From: Acidobacteriota bacterium
GTDB taxonomy: Bacteria; Acidobacteriota; Terriglobia; Acidiferrales; UBA7541
Reading direction: 5' to 3'
DNA: 64,000 bases
Assembly: GCA_013289855.1 (NCBI GenBank)
Contig: JABCZD010000004.1
Location: 124,001 to 188,000 of the forward strand
Made by a program: the position numbers and the translations under genes. Positions within the stretch are counted from its first letter, which is position 1. Each line of letters opens with the position of its first letter. Below, piece by piece: positions 25,079 through 33,752 of the stretch. The notes beneath the pieces were generated by a model. The model did not search any database, had not been told where the DNA came from, and worked only from the letters and a program-made list of their open reading frames with translations.

Positions 25079-25869
25079 TACGTTTTCTCCTGGAGGGCGG
25101 GGATTTTTCCCTGCGGCGACGCCGGGATGCCTAGGCTGACGCGCAGGCGCGCGCGCAAGGCGATGAGCGCCGCGGTGTGAATTTGCGAGACGCGGGATTC
25201 GCCGACATGGAGAATGGCGCCAACTTCTTTCATGGTGAGTTCTTCGAGATAATAGAGCGCGAGCACCTGGCGTTCTTTCCCGCCAAGTTCGTCGATGGCG
25301 TGTGCAAGCATGGCGCGGACTTCGGCGCGAAACGTTTGCTGGAAAGGATCTTCTTCGGTGCGGCTGGCGAGGGCGACGGCGGTGTCCTCGGAGTTGCCGT
25401 CTTCGGAAGGGCCTTGGAGACTGCCGAGGTCGAGGCCGCGAAGTTCGCCGAGGAGATGTTGCATTTCGACGAGCGGCATGCCGAGGTGGGTGGCCAGTTC
25501 GGGTTCGGAGGGGCCGCGGCCAAGTTGGGCGGCGAGCTCGCGGCGGGCTTCTTCAATGCGGCGGGCCTGGCGGCGGAGATTGCGCGGGCTCCAATCCATC
25601 TGGCGCAAGCTATCGAGAATGGCGCCACGAATGCGGAAGCGGGCGTAGGATTTTAAGAGGACATTTTTGGTGGGATCGAATTTGTCGACGGCGTCGATGA
25701 GACCGAGAATGCCCGCGTGGACGAGATCGTCGAAGGGCACGTGGGAGGGGAGGCGGTCGTGGATGCGGCGGGCGATGTAGCGGACTTCGATGAGATTTTC
25801 TAGGAGCAGGCGCTGGCGCTCTTCGGGGTCGAGAGCAACGGCGGCGGCGTGGCGATTTTCTGTCAGCAC
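25078..25869 (-). CDS. fliA: Flagellar sigma factor FliA (sigma-28)
   Basis: A 263-residue FliA/WhiG-type sigma factor that directs late flagellar promoters. Region 2 is DDLVHAGILGLIDAVDKFDP...YARFRIRGAILDSLRQMDW, typical of FliA; region 3 is RRIEEARRELAAQLGRGPSEPELA; region 4 is ERQVLALYYLEELTMKEVGAILHVGESRVSQIHT with the helix-turn-helix. No FlgM anti-sigma gene is adjacent. The 115 bases upstream, to the flhA stop, hold a degenerate REP-like hairpin. It sits where flhF-flhG often separate flhA from fliA; both are absent here. Confidence 0.93.
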   Translation of the reverse strand: MLTENRHAAAVALDPEERQRLLLENLIEVRYIARRIHDRLPSHVPFDDLVHAGILGLIDAVDKFDPTKNVLLKSYARFRIRGAILDSLRQMDWSPRNLRRQARRIEEARRELAAQLGRGPSEPELATHLGMPLVEMQHLLGELRGLDLGSLQGPSEDGNSEDTAVALASRTEEDPFQQTFRAEVRAMLAHAIDELGGKERQVLALYYLEELTMKEVGAILHVGESRVSQIHTAALIALRARLRVSLGIPASPQGKIPALQEKT

Positions 25870-25915
25870 GAGGGACGTCCGAAGGGGGTGTTAGCCGAGG
25901 CCGCCGTGAAGCAAG

Positions 25916-25942
25916 CCGACGTGCAGAATGCCGCGCCACTAC
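25916..25942 (-). repeat. Degenerate REP-like hairpin downstream of flhA
   Basis: The - strand reads GTAG-TG-GCGCGGCATTCTGCACG, starting 43 bases after the flhA stop. The stem is imperfect (GGCA...TGC with a bulged A), so this looks like an eroded copy of the GTAG-hairpin family. Confidence 0.35.
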
Positions 25943-25984
25943 AAAGGATGAATCGGGCGCGCGCGGGGTTCATCGATCGACTTG

Positions 25985-28054
25985 TCATCGGACGACTCCT
26001 AGGGATTGCACGGAGACGTTGGCCGGGATTTCCGCGGGGGAGAGCACGACAATGCGCGGAATGAAAGGTTCGAGCAGGCGGCGAAGATGAAAACGGACCG
26101 GGCTGTTGCAGACGAGGACCGTTGAGCTGAGGGCGACGCGGTCGCCAACGAGATGTTGAAGGCTTTCGAGAACGGCGCGCAGCGGAACGGTGGCGCCACC
26201 GGCGGCGCGTTCGCCCGTGCCAGCGAGGGGATCGATCTGGCGCTGGAATTCCTGTTCGATGGCGGGATCGAGGGTTAGGACTTTCAGCTTGCGGTCTTCG
26301 CCGAGCAGTGGAGCTACCAGCGAACGACTCATGGCCTGGCGGCAGGCTTCAACAAGTGCGATGGGGCTCTTGTTGATTGGCGCGGTTTCGAGCAAGGCTT
26401 CGAGGATGGCGGTGAGGTCGCGGATGGAAACTTGTTCGCGGAGGAGTTGTTGGAGGACGCGCTGGACTTCGCCGAGGGAGAGCAGGCGTGGTACGAGTTC
26501 GTCGACAAGTTTTGGCTGCGTTTCGGCGAGGGCGTCGAGGAGACGTTTGGTTTCCTGTCGCGTGAGGAGTTCGTGGGCGTACTGGCGGATGATTTCCGCG
26601 AGGTGCGTGGCGAGCACAGAAGTTTGATCGACGACCGCGTAGCCGGTGGCAAGAGCTTGTTCCTGGAGGCCCGGGACAATCCACAGAGCGGAAGCACCGA
26701 AAGCCGGCTCGTTGGTGGCGATGCCCTCGATGGGCTGCGCGGTGGGTTCAGAGCTGATGGCCAGGAGGCGCTCTTGCTGCATTTCCCATTTGGCGACTTG
26801 CACGCCGCGAAGAAGGACAACGTATTCGCGGGGCTTGAGTTTGAGATTGTCGGTGATGTGCACGGAGGGCACGAGGAAACCCAGTTGCAGGGCGAGATGA
26901 CGGCGCAAAGCACGAATGCGCTGGAGCAATTGGCCGCCCTGGGATTGGTCCACGAGAGGGACGAGGCCGTAGCCGACTTCGAGGCTGATTTCGTCGAGCT
27001 TGAGCAGGGCTTCGATTTGCTGCTGCGCGTCTGGCTTTTTTTTGCCGCTGACGACTTCGGCAGGCTTGATTTCTTCGGCGCCCATCTGAGGCGCGCGTGA
27101 GGAAAGATAGGCGGTGATGGCGGCGAGCAGAAAGAAAGAGAACTTTGGGAGTCCGGGAATCAGGCCGAGCAGGAACATAACGCCGGCGGCGATGCGCAAG
27201 GGCATGCGGCGGCCGAAGAGTTGGCGGGCGAAGTCGGTGCCGACGGTTTCGCCGCTGGAAGTGCGGGTGACGACCATGCCGCCAGCGACGGAAACGAGCA
27301 GCGAGGGAATGAGGGTGACGAGGCCGTCGCCAACGGTGAGGATGGTGTAAGTTTTGGCGGCTTCGGCTAGTGGAATATTTAGTTGGAAAACGCCGATCAA
27401 TAGGCCGGCGATGATGTTGATGGCGGTGATGAGAATGGTGGCGAGGGCGTCGCGCTGGCTGAAACGCGCGGCGCCGTCCATGGCGCCGTAAAATTCGGCT
27501 TCTTTGGCGATCATTTCGCGGCGAGCGCGGGCTTGAGATTCGTCGATCATGCCGGCGTTCATTTCGGCGTCGACGGCCATTTGTTTGCCGGGTAGAGCGT
27601 CGAGAGTAAAGCGCGCGGCAACTTCGGCGGTGCGGACCGCGCCGTGGTTGATGACGAGATATTGAATGGCGATGAGCGCGAGAAAAATTACGAAGCCGAC
27701 GACGTAGTTACCGCCGACAACGAATTGTCCGAAGGCGCGGATAACGCTGCCGGCGGCGGAAGCGCCCTCGGTGCCGTGGAGGAGGATGCGGCGGCTGCTG
27801 GCGATGTTCAGAGAGATGCGGAAGAGCGTGAGGAAGAGCAGCAAGGTGGGGAAAACGGAAAATTGCACGGGGCGAAGGATGTACAACGCGGAGAGAAGCA
27901 CGATCACGCCGAGGGTGATGCTGAGGGCGAGGAAAATGTCCAGCACGATGGCAGGGACGGGGACAAGCATCATGAAGACAGTGGCGACGGTGGCGACGGG
28001 GACGAGCCACTCGAGCGAGGTGTTGCGCTTTAGAACGATGGTGTTCGCAGGCAT
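25985..28054 (-). CDS. flhA: Flagellar export gate protein FlhA
   Basis: A 689-residue core of the flagellar type III export apparatus. The N-terminal half has about eight membrane helices with the FHIPEP signature (RFTLDALPGKQMAVDAEMNAGM); the C-terminal half is the cytoplasmic ring domain that docks substrates and chaperones. It starts six bases after the flhB stop; that gap and the ATG form a run of nine A, so spacing could vary by slippage. Its stop is followed by a gap with a degenerate REP-like hairpin before fliA. Confidence 0.95.
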   Translation of the reverse strand: MPANTIVLKRNTSLEWLVPVATVATVFMMLVPVPAIVLDIFLALSITLGVIVLLSALYILRPVQFSVFPTLLLFLTLFRISLNIASSRRILLHGTEGASAAGSVIRAFGQFVVGGNYVVGFVIFLALIAIQYLVINHGAVRTAEVAARFTLDALPGKQMAVDAEMNAGMIDESQARARREMIAKEAEFYGAMDGAARFSQRDALATILITAINIIAGLLIGVFQLNIPLAEAAKTYTILTVGDGLVTLIPSLLVSVAGGMVVTRTSSGETVGTDFARQLFGRRMPLRIAAGVMFLLGLIPGLPKFSFFLLAAITAYLSSRAPQMGAEEIKPAEVVSGKKKPDAQQQIEALLKLDEISLEVGYGLVPLVDQSQGGQLLQRIRALRRHLALQLGFLVPSVHITDNLKLKPREYVVLLRGVQVAKWEMQQERLLAISSEPTAQPIEGIATNEPAFGASALWIVPGLQEQALATGYAVVDQTSVLATHLAEIIRQYAHELLTRQETKRLLDALAETQPKLVDELVPRLLSLGEVQRVLQQLLREQVSIRDLTAILEALLETAPINKSPIALVEACRQAMSRSLVAPLLGEDRKLKVLTLDPAIEQEFQRQIDPLAGTGERAAGGATVPLRAVLESLQHLVGDRVALSSTVLVCNSPVRFHLRRLLEPFIPRIVVLSPAEIPANVSVQSLGVVR

Positions 28055-28060
28055 TTTTTT

Positions 28061-29149
28061 TTAACGCGCTCCTGCCGCTGCCGGAGCGCGGCGGGAGGCG
28101 GCGTTCATGCGCGTTTGCGCGCGATAGAGGAAAGCGAGAATCTCCGCGACCGCGGCGTAAAGATTGGGAGGAATCATCTGGTCTACTTCCGCGGCTTTGT
28201 AGAGGGCCTGGGCCAGCGGAGGATTTTCGACGATGGGGACTTCGTTCCAGCGGGCGAGTTCCTTAATTTTTACGGCGATGAGATTGCGGCCTTTGGCGAC
28301 AACGACAGGAGCGGCCATGGTGGCGGGGCGATACTCGAGGGCCACGGCGTAGTGCGTGGGATTGGTGATTACCGCGGTGGCGCGCTGCATATTTTTTTGC
28401 AGCGAGCGCCGCATTAGTTCGCGGCGCAGGCGCTTGATGCGGCTTTTCACTTGCGGACTGCCTTCGTTGTCTTTATTTTCCTGGCGAACTTCCTGCTTGG
28501 TCATGCGCAGAGATTTTTCGAAGGTCTGGCGCTGAAGAATGTAATCGACGGCGGACCAGGCGAGCAGAACGAGGCCGGACTGCCACGCGAGCGAATAACA
28601 AATGGCACCCATGAGGGCGAGCGAACTGCGCACCGGCATGCGCGCGGAATGCAGGACGGCGGGAGCGTGCAGGAGAATCAGACGCAGCGCGAGGTACAAG
28701 ATTATTCCTGACGGCAACAGCGAACGAAGGACGCGACTGAGGACCGCGAGGGTGAACAGGTGCTTCACGTTGTTGACAGGATTGAGTCGGCTGAAGTTGG
28801 GCGCGAGGGCTTTGGCGGAAAAATTCACGCCGCCTTGCGCGAGCGTGCTGCCCACGGCCATCACGAAGGCCACGCCAAAAAGCGGGGCGATCCATTGGGC
28901 GACGGCGAGCATGGTCCAGCCAAAGACTTGGGACTGCGCGGTCCACTCGCCGTGGATGCTGGATTCGAGGGCGCGAGCGAAATAGGATTGCCAGCGGCCA
29001 ATCCAAATTTGCGGATGCCAGGCGAGCACGATAACGACAGAGAGCAAGGTGATGGTGGACACGAGATCGCGACTACGGAGGATTTGACCGTCTTCGCGAG
29101 CCTTGGTGCGCCGCTTGGGTGTTGCGCGCTCTGTGCGATTGTCGGCCAC
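28061..29149 (-). CDS. flhB: Flagellar export switch protein FlhB
   Basis: A 362-residue protein with four membrane helices and a cytoplasmic domain that self-cleaves at NPTH (ITNPTHYAVALEY), the step that changes export from rod/hook to filament substrates. The start is a GTG at 29149 (MADNRTERATPKRRTKAREDGQ), with AAGGA about nine bases upstream. The N-terminal charged segment is typical of the family. It lies between fliR and flhA in the usual order. Confidence 0.95.
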   Translation of the reverse strand: MADNRTERATPKRRTKAREDGQILRSRDLVSTITLLSVVIVLAWHPQIWIGRWQSYFARALESSIHGEWTAQSQVFGWTMLAVAQWIAPLFGVAFVMAVGSTLAQGGVNFSAKALAPNFSRLNPVNNVKHLFTLAVLSRVLRSLLPSGIILYLALRLILLHAPAVLHSARMPVRSSLALMGAICYSLAWQSGLVLLAWSAVDYILQRQTFEKSLRMTKQEVRQENKDNEGSPQVKSRIKRLRRELMRRSLQKNMQRATAVITNPTHYAVALEYRPATMAAPVVVAKGRNLIAVKIKELARWNEVPIVENPPLAQALYKAAEVDQMIPPNLYAAVAEILAFLYRAQTRMNAASRRAPAAAGAR

Positions 29150-29171
29150 GAGTAATATTCCTTAGCGCGCC

Positions 29172-29939
29172 TTAGTGCGAGAGGCGGAGCAGGCGATCGC
29201 TCCAGCCAATCGCCAGGGCGAATTCCCTTTCGAAAAAGGTCGGCCACATGCCGAGCGCGATGGCCAGCACGGCGTAGCCAATCAAACTTTTCAGTGGAAT
29301 GCTCAGAAAGATGGCGGACATCTGCGGCGAGGCTTTGCTTAAGAAACCGACGGTGACGTCGATCAATACGGTGGCCAGCAAGATGGGTGTGGCGAGCTGG
29401 ACTCCGGTAACCCACATAGCACCGGCGTTGTGAAAGAGACCCTTCATGGACATCGCGGTGATGGATACGCTGCCGGGCGGCACGTATTCGAAACTCTTGG
29501 ACAGGGCGCGCAGAATCCAGTGATGCACATTCAATTGCAGGAACAGCAAGAGGACGACAAGCTGGTGGAATACGGAGAGTACGGGCGTTTCGACCTGGGT
29601 TTGCGGGTCGATGACGTTGACGAGGGAAAAGGCAAACTGGAAACCGCCAACCTGGCCGGCCATCTGCGCGCCTTCGAATACAAATTGGATGGTGAGGCCG
29701 AGCGCCAAGCCGAGAACGGCTTCGCTGAGCGCCAGGCGCGTCCAAGCCACGGGAGTAAGAGACAAATGCGGGACGTCGACGATGGGATAGAGGAGTGCGG
29801 TGAGAGCGATGGTGAAACCGGCACGGATGCGCGCGGGAATGGAGACGCTGCCAAGGAACGGCGCGAAGGACATCATGCCGCCGACGCGCAAACCGATGGT
29901 GAGCGCGTGGGTCAAGATTTGTTGGAGGTCGATGGGCAC
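29172..29939 (-). CDS. fliR: Flagellar export protein FliR
   Basis: A 255-residue membrane protein of the export-gate complex (FliPQR). Six hydrophobic helices are visible, with family features such as GGMMSFAPFLGSVSIPARIR and the long hydrophilic stretch around FQFAFSLVNVIDPQTQVETPVLSVFHQL. The start is a GTG at 29939, preceded by AAAGGA. It follows fliQ by 14 bases. Confidence 0.93.
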   Translation of the reverse strand: MPIDLQQILTHALTIGLRVGGMMSFAPFLGSVSIPARIRAGFTIALTALLYPIVDVPHLSLTPVAWTRLALSEAVLGLALGLTIQFVFEGAQMAGQVGGFQFAFSLVNVIDPQTQVETPVLSVFHQLVVLLLFLQLNVHHWILRALSKSFEYVPPGSVSITAMSMKGLFHNAGAMWVTGVQLATPILLATVLIDVTVGFLSKASPQMSAIFLSIPLKSLIGYAVLAIALGMWPTFFEREFALAIGWSDRLLRLSH

Positions 29940-29953
29940 GCGAAGTGAATCCT

Positions 29954-30223
29954 TTAGTGGGTGTACACGCGAAAATCAGAAAACAGCGACTGCGTAAAAG
30001 TGACCAGGTGATGGAGCATCCAGGGGGTTAGAAAAAAAATGATGACGCCGACAGCGGTGAGGCGCGGCACGGTGGAGACGGTCATATCCTGGATGGAGGT
30101 CATCACCTGGCCGATGTTGATGATCAGGCCAACGATCATGGCGGAGAGCAAAATCGGAGCGGCAACCCAGAAGGCGGCTTCGATGGTGCGGCGGGATAAT
30201 TCGACGACCTGAGCGGCGTTCAT
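29954..30223 (-). CDS. fliQ: Flagellar export protein FliQ
   Basis: An 89-residue export-gate subunit with two membrane helices (AAFWVAAPILLSAMIVGLII and a C-terminal TAVGVIIFFLTPWMLHHLV) and the conserved GQVMTSIQDMT loop between them. The ATG at 30223 has AAGGAG nine bases upstream; longer readings overlap fliP and have no support. It lies 19 bases after fliP. Confidence 0.93.
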   Translation of the reverse strand: MNAAQVVELSRRTIEAAFWVAAPILLSAMIVGLIINIGQVMTSIQDMTVSTVPRLTAVGVIIFFLTPWMLHHLVTFTQSLFSDFRVYTH

Positions 30224-30242
30224 GATGAGACTCCTTGGCGAT

Positions 30243-31037
30243 TCAGTAGTGAAAACTGCGCAACATGGAACCAACTACCAAGTTCCAGCCATCCACTACG
30301 ACGAAAAGTAAAATTTTCAGCGGCGTGGAGATGACCACGGGCGGCAACTGCAACATGCCGATGGAGGTGGTGACCGAGGCGGTGACCAGATCGATGACCA
30401 GAAACGGCAGAAACAGTACGGCGCCGATCTGAAAGCCAGTTTTTAGTTCCGAAAGAATGTAGGCGGGAATCACCACGCGCATGGGAATTTCGTCAGCGTT
30501 TTGCGGGCGCGGCGAGCGGCTCATTTCCACGAAGAGCGCGAGATCTTTTTCACGTGCGTAGCTGAGCATGAAGTTGCGCACCGGGCCGGAAGCGAGGTCG
30601 AGGGCTTCGAGGGTGGTGACCTTGCCGTGTTCGAACGGGATGATGGCTTGGGTGTGCACGGCGATGCCAACAGGCTGCATGATGAAGTAGGTAAGGAACA
30701 GTGCGAGCCCGATTAGCGTTTGATTGGAGGGCGCGGTCTGCGTCCCTAGCGCCTGACGCAAGAAGTGGAAAATTATGAGAATGCGCACAAACGGCGTCAT
30801 GGTGAGCAGGATTGACGGGAGTAGCGTCAAGACCGTGAGCAGCAGGATGATGGTAATGGAACTGGAATCGCCGCGAACGCTGAGACCGGGAAGCTGCAAA
30901 ATCGGGCCCGGCGTGGCGCCGGAGAAAGCCGCGAGAAGCGGCATGAAATGTTGCATCGGGGCTAACGCCAGGGCGTGCATGGGGACGTACAGCAGTGCTT
31001 GAAGAGCTTCTACCGGGACTTGAAGCGGCGATGGCAT
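30243..31037 (-). CDS. fliP: Flagellar export protein FliP
   Basis: A 264-residue core gate subunit. Family signatures include LLTVLTLLPSILLTMTPFVR, FHFLRQALGTQTAPSNQTL and the C-terminal PAYILSELKTGFQIGAVLFL...VVDGWNLVVGS. The N-terminal hydrophobic stretch probably acts as the signal sequence. Its start overlaps the fliO stop (TGATG), so the two are coupled. Confidence 0.95.
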   Translation of the reverse strand: MPSPLQVPVEALQALLYVPMHALALAPMQHFMPLLAAFSGATPGPILQLPGLSVRGDSSSITIILLLTVLTLLPSILLTMTPFVRILIIFHFLRQALGTQTAPSNQTLIGLALFLTYFIMQPVGIAVHTQAIIPFEHGKVTTLEALDLASGPVRNFMLSYAREKDLALFVEMSRSPRPQNADEIPMRVVIPAYILSELKTGFQIGAVLFLPFLVIDLVTASVTTSIGMLQLPPVVISTPLKILLFVVVDGWNLVVGSMLRSFHY

Positions 31038-31324
31038 CAGGACTGTTCACCGCAAGCTTGGTCGCGAGGCGCGTCCGCCAACGGGACGCATGACGAACCC
31101 AGACCCTGCAACAACGAAACAGATTGGCTGGTGACGCCGATGAGAAATCGTTGACGCTCGAACTCCAGCACGGCGACGAAGCGTTTATCACCCAGAGACA
31201 CCGTTTCGCAAACGCGCAGCGAACGCTCGCGGCGGCGAACGCTGACGCGGCCCCAAATGGAGCGCAGCCGCGCGAAAAGCGCCGGAGTTCTGTGAAGCAG
31301 CGACTCGGTGAATGCGCTAGGCAT
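31037..31324 (-). CDS. fliO: FliO-like protein lacking a membrane helix
   Basis: Called FliO by position directly before fliP and by a FliO-like C-terminal domain (RSLRVCETVSLGDKRFVAVLEFERQRFLIGVT, the basic/SLG...VVVxxGxxxLLxGV pattern). FliO normally has one N-terminal membrane helix; neither the 95-residue form starting at 31324 nor a longer one from 31438 has any hydrophobic segment. It may be a shortened FliO in which only the cytoplasmic part remains. No strong ribosome site supports either start. Confidence 0.6.
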   Translation of the reverse strand: MPSAFTESLLHRTPALFARLRSIWGRVSVRRRERSLRVCETVSLGDKRFVAVLEFERQRFLIGVTSQSVSLLQGLGSSCVPLADAPRDQACGEQS

Positions 31325-31353
31325 GAAGGCTGACTCTTTCTCCACCAATGCGT

Positions 31354-31371
31354 GATGCCGACTGCGGCATC
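31354..31371. other. Perfect 7-bp stem-loop between fliN and fliO
   Basis: GATGCCG-ACTG-CGGCATC forms a perfect hairpin with a four-base loop. It lies in the roughly 150 bases between the short fliN stop and the preferred fliO start. No T-run follows and no GTAG precedes, so it is neither a clear terminator nor a clear REP copy; a processing or stability element inside the operon is possible. Confidence 0.4.
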
Positions 31372-31471
31372 CTGAAGAAACGTGCGATGCGAAAACTTTC
31401 TGCACTCTTCCAACTAGAAAAGGCCCGCCGGGCTGCACGCGTTCGCTGCACCGCGACGTTCCAGCAGCTAC

Positions 31472-31750
31472 TCACGCTAGTTCCGTGATGCGCACCGCGA
31501 TACGCTGCGCCACCACCTCAAATTCCGCCCAGCCAATCAGCTGGGTGTTGACAGTTACGGGGACGTCCGCGCCGTTCACGTGTTTGGTCTCCAGAATCGC
31601 TCCGGGCTCCAAACGCAAAAGGTCCTTGACGGTAAAACGCACCAGCTTGAGGTCGACACTCAGCGAACAAGGAAGCCAGCCGGCCTCGGCCCAGAGCTCG
31701 TCGGAAATACCCGGCACGAGTTCCTTCATGGTGGGGACGATGGCGGACAT
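31472..31750 (-). CDS. Short FliN-like SpoA protein
   Basis: A 92-residue protein consisting of little more than a SpoA domain (CSLSVDLKLVRFTVKDLLRLEPGAILETKHVNGADVPVTVNTQLIGWAEFEVV). It is placed between fliL and fliO-fliP, the usual place for fliN, while a longer FliN is encoded with fliM at 23220. It starts three bases after fliL. Likely a C-ring or export-ring component; which of the two is the main FliN is unclear. Confidence 0.85.
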   Translation of the reverse strand: MSAIVPTMKELVPGISDELWAEAGWLPCSLSVDLKLVRFTVKDLLRLEPGAILETKHVNGADVPVTVNTQLIGWAEFEVVAQRIAVRITELA

Positions 31751-31753
31751 GGC

Positions 31754-32230
31754 TCAGCGCTGCACCAAAAATTCCGTGAAGTACACATCGCGAACATCGA
31801 GTTCCGGAACGCTGCGCTGCAAGGCTTCGAGAATATCTTTCTTGAGCTGGGACTTGCCTTGGGGAGTAAGCAGCGGATCGGCTTTGCAGACCGTCAAGAC
31901 CGCGAGCACGGCGTCGCGGATGCGAGCGACAGGCATACCCGCGCCAGGCTTGTTTCTGTCAGCGCCCTCGGGAAGATGGTCGACTCCTAGATCCATGGTC
32001 ACGCGCAGAAAGTGCGTTTCCTCGGTGTCCGCAAGATTTACTGTGAAGCCCTCAAGGTGGACGAGATAGCGAGGAGCGGCGTCGATACCGCGCGCCGCCT
32101 CGGTGGCGTGCCCGCGCTGCATGATGAACCAAGCCGCACCGCCGCCACTCGCAAGCGCTAGCAGCACGATGACGACGACTGTTGCCGCAGACGATTTTGC
32201 CGGTGCCGCCGCATTGCCGGGTTCCGCCAC
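31754..32230 (-). CDS. fliL: Flagellar basal body-associated protein FliL
   Basis: A 158-residue protein with an N-terminal membrane helix (AATVVVIVLLALASGGGAAWFIM) and a periplasmic FliL domain (PRYLVHLEGFTVNLADTEETHFLRVTMDLGV; RDVYFTEFLVQ). FliL surrounds the stator and supports torque. The start is a GTG at 32230 with a good GAGGAG eight bases upstream. The 277 bases between it and flgE make this the first gene of a fliL-to-flhA subcluster. Confidence 0.9.
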   Translation of the reverse strand: MAEPGNAAAPAKSSAATVVVIVLLALASGGGAAWFIMQRGHATEAARGIDAAPRYLVHLEGFTVNLADTEETHFLRVTMDLGVDHLPEGADRNKPGAGMPVARIRDAVLAVLTVCKADPLLTPQGKSQLKKDILEALQRSVPELDVRDVYFTEFLVQR

Positions 32231-32450
32231 GGTTTACACTCCTCGCTGACGTCCGAGCCAACAAGAGTGCAATTCGAGCGCCGAAGGGCGGCAGAAGGGA
32301 GTCGCCTGCGCGAATCAGGTGTCCCGCAAGTTCAATGAACAATGGTGGTTAGAAAGCGACGACGAGAAAAAAACAAGAGAACCATGCTGATGGGAGTGCA
32401 CGGCGCAAATTCGGAAGAAACTCATTAGAGGGCGCTAAGAAAAGACGCCG

Positions 32451-32479
32451 GGCTACCGCGTGGTGCTGCTGCGGCAGCC
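32451..32479 (-). terminator. Stem-loop after flgE
   Basis: The - strand reads GGCTGCC, a 15-base loop, then GGTAGCC (one A/G mismatch), followed by CGGCGTCTTTTC. It begins about 29 bases after the flgE stop. It may be a weak terminator separating flgE from fliL or a structured leader of fliL. No known riboswitch consensus was recognised. Confidence 0.35.
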
Positions 32480-32507
32480 GAGCCTTCAGAACATGGGGGC
32501 CTGCTAA

Positions 32508-33740
32508 CTACGGAATTAGAGCGATGGCCGCCTGTGTTACTTCGTCAAAGGTAGTGACGGCTTTGGCGTTGGCCTGATAACTGCGCTCTTCAATGATTAG
32601 ATTCGCGAATTGCGTGGCAAGGTCCACGTTGGATTCTTCCAACGAACCACCGCTCAAGGAGCCGCGGGCGCCGGTTCCAGGCGCGCCAATGCTGGGCTGA
32701 CCGGAAGACAAGCTGGCAAGATAGTTGTTGGAGCCGTTACGGACCAGGCCTTGATCGTTCTGAAACGAGGCGAGCGCGATCTGGCCGATGGCGGCGGTTT
32801 GACCGTTGCTGAATGTGCCCTGAATGGTGCCGTCGGAATTGATGAGGTAACTCGAAAGCGAGCCACTGGCAAATCCATCGACGGTGGTGGAAGACGCCGC
32901 GGAAGGCGCAGCAACTTGCGTGACATCGCCGACACCTGGGGCGCTATACAGGTTCCAATTGAAGGTTTGCGCATTGGCGCCGTCGGAAAGAGGAGGCAAA
33001 GCGATGCCGGCTACGTTTGCTGCAGGCAGGGTAAGTTGTCCCGCGCCGTTAAACGTGAGGGTGCCGTTGGTCACCGCAGTGACGCCGCCGGTGGTGTCGG
33101 CGGCGGGAATGGTGATCGCATAGGTCCAGGCATTCGCGGCGGTCTTGGTGAAGTTGTAGGTCAGCACGTGGGTGTCGCCGAGCGAATCGTAAACGGCCGC
33201 GCTGGTGCTGAAGGTGGTGCCCACAGTGGCGCTGGAATCGAGATTGAGCGCGAGCGCGACATTGGCGGTGGGCTGTGGCGGGGTATTTTGGCCGACATTG
33301 ATGGCGAGCGGAAGGAGCGCGGCGCCGGGTGGGATAACGCCGTTGACCGCAGCATAGCCCATCACTTGCGAGCCGTCTTGCGCAAGAAGATTGCCATTCT
33401 GATCGGTCGTAAAATCTCCCGCGCGGGTGTACAGCTGCTCGCCGCCTTGCTGCACCACGAAGAAGCCGTCGCCCTGAATCGCGACGTCGGTGGGCACGCC
33501 GCTGGCCTGGATGCTGCCCTCGGTGAACTGCGAATCCACGGCTTCCACCGTGGCACCGAGTCCGATTTGCGTCGGGTCACCAGCACCGCTGGTGCCCACC
33601 TGCTGATAAAACAAGTCGCCAAAGAGCGCGCGCTGGGATTTGAATCCGATGGTATTCAGATTAGCGAGATTGTTGGACGTGACGGAAAGCGCTTCGGAAC
33701 TGCTTTCGAGTCCTGTCAACGGCACGAATAGAGATGGCAT
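32508..33740 (-). CDS. flgE: Flagellar hook protein FlgE
   Basis: A 410-residue hook subunit. N-terminal rod/hook motif: LSVTSNNLANLNTIGFKSQRA; FlgE/F/G signature: VDSQFTEGSIQASGVPTDVAIQGDGFFVV; C-terminal coiled coil: SLEESNVDLATQFANLIIEERSYQANAKAVTTFDE. The middle is Ala/Thr/Ser-rich and variable, as expected for the exposed hook surface. AGGAG precedes the ATG. It lies 12 bases after flgD. Confidence 0.93.
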   Translation of the reverse strand: MPSLFVPLTGLESSSEALSVTSNNLANLNTIGFKSQRALFGDLFYQQVGTSGAGDPTQIGLGATVEAVDSQFTEGSIQASGVPTDVAIQGDGFFVVQQGGEQLYTRAGDFTTDQNGNLLAQDGSQVMGYAAVNGVIPPGAALLPLAINVGQNTPPQPTANVALALNLDSSATVGTTFSTSAAVYDSLGDTHVLTYNFTKTAANAWTYAITIPAADTTGGVTAVTNGTLTFNGAGQLTLPAANVAGIALPPLSDGANAQTFNWNLYSAPGVGDVTQVAAPSAASSTTVDGFASGSLSSYLINSDGTIQGTFSNGQTAAIGQIALASFQNDQGLVRNGSNNYLASLSSGQPSIGAPGTGARGSLSGGSLEESNVDLATQFANLIIEERSYQANAKAVTTFDEVTQAAIALIP

Positions 33741-33752
33741 GGTATTTTTCTC

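Noticed and set aside
28052..28063. Poly-A run at the flhB-flhA junction as a phase-variable switch
   Set aside because: The run lies between the stop and the start codon, so slippage would change spacing only, not the reading frame.
32231..32290. Sigma-54-like -24 box (TTGGCTCG) upstream of fliL
   Set aside because: The GG-to-GC spacing is 11 rather than 10 bases and the -12 element is poor.
32610..33731. 373-codon + strand frame opposite flgE
   Set aside because: Antisense shadow of the hook gene; Gly/Arg-rich translation without domains.
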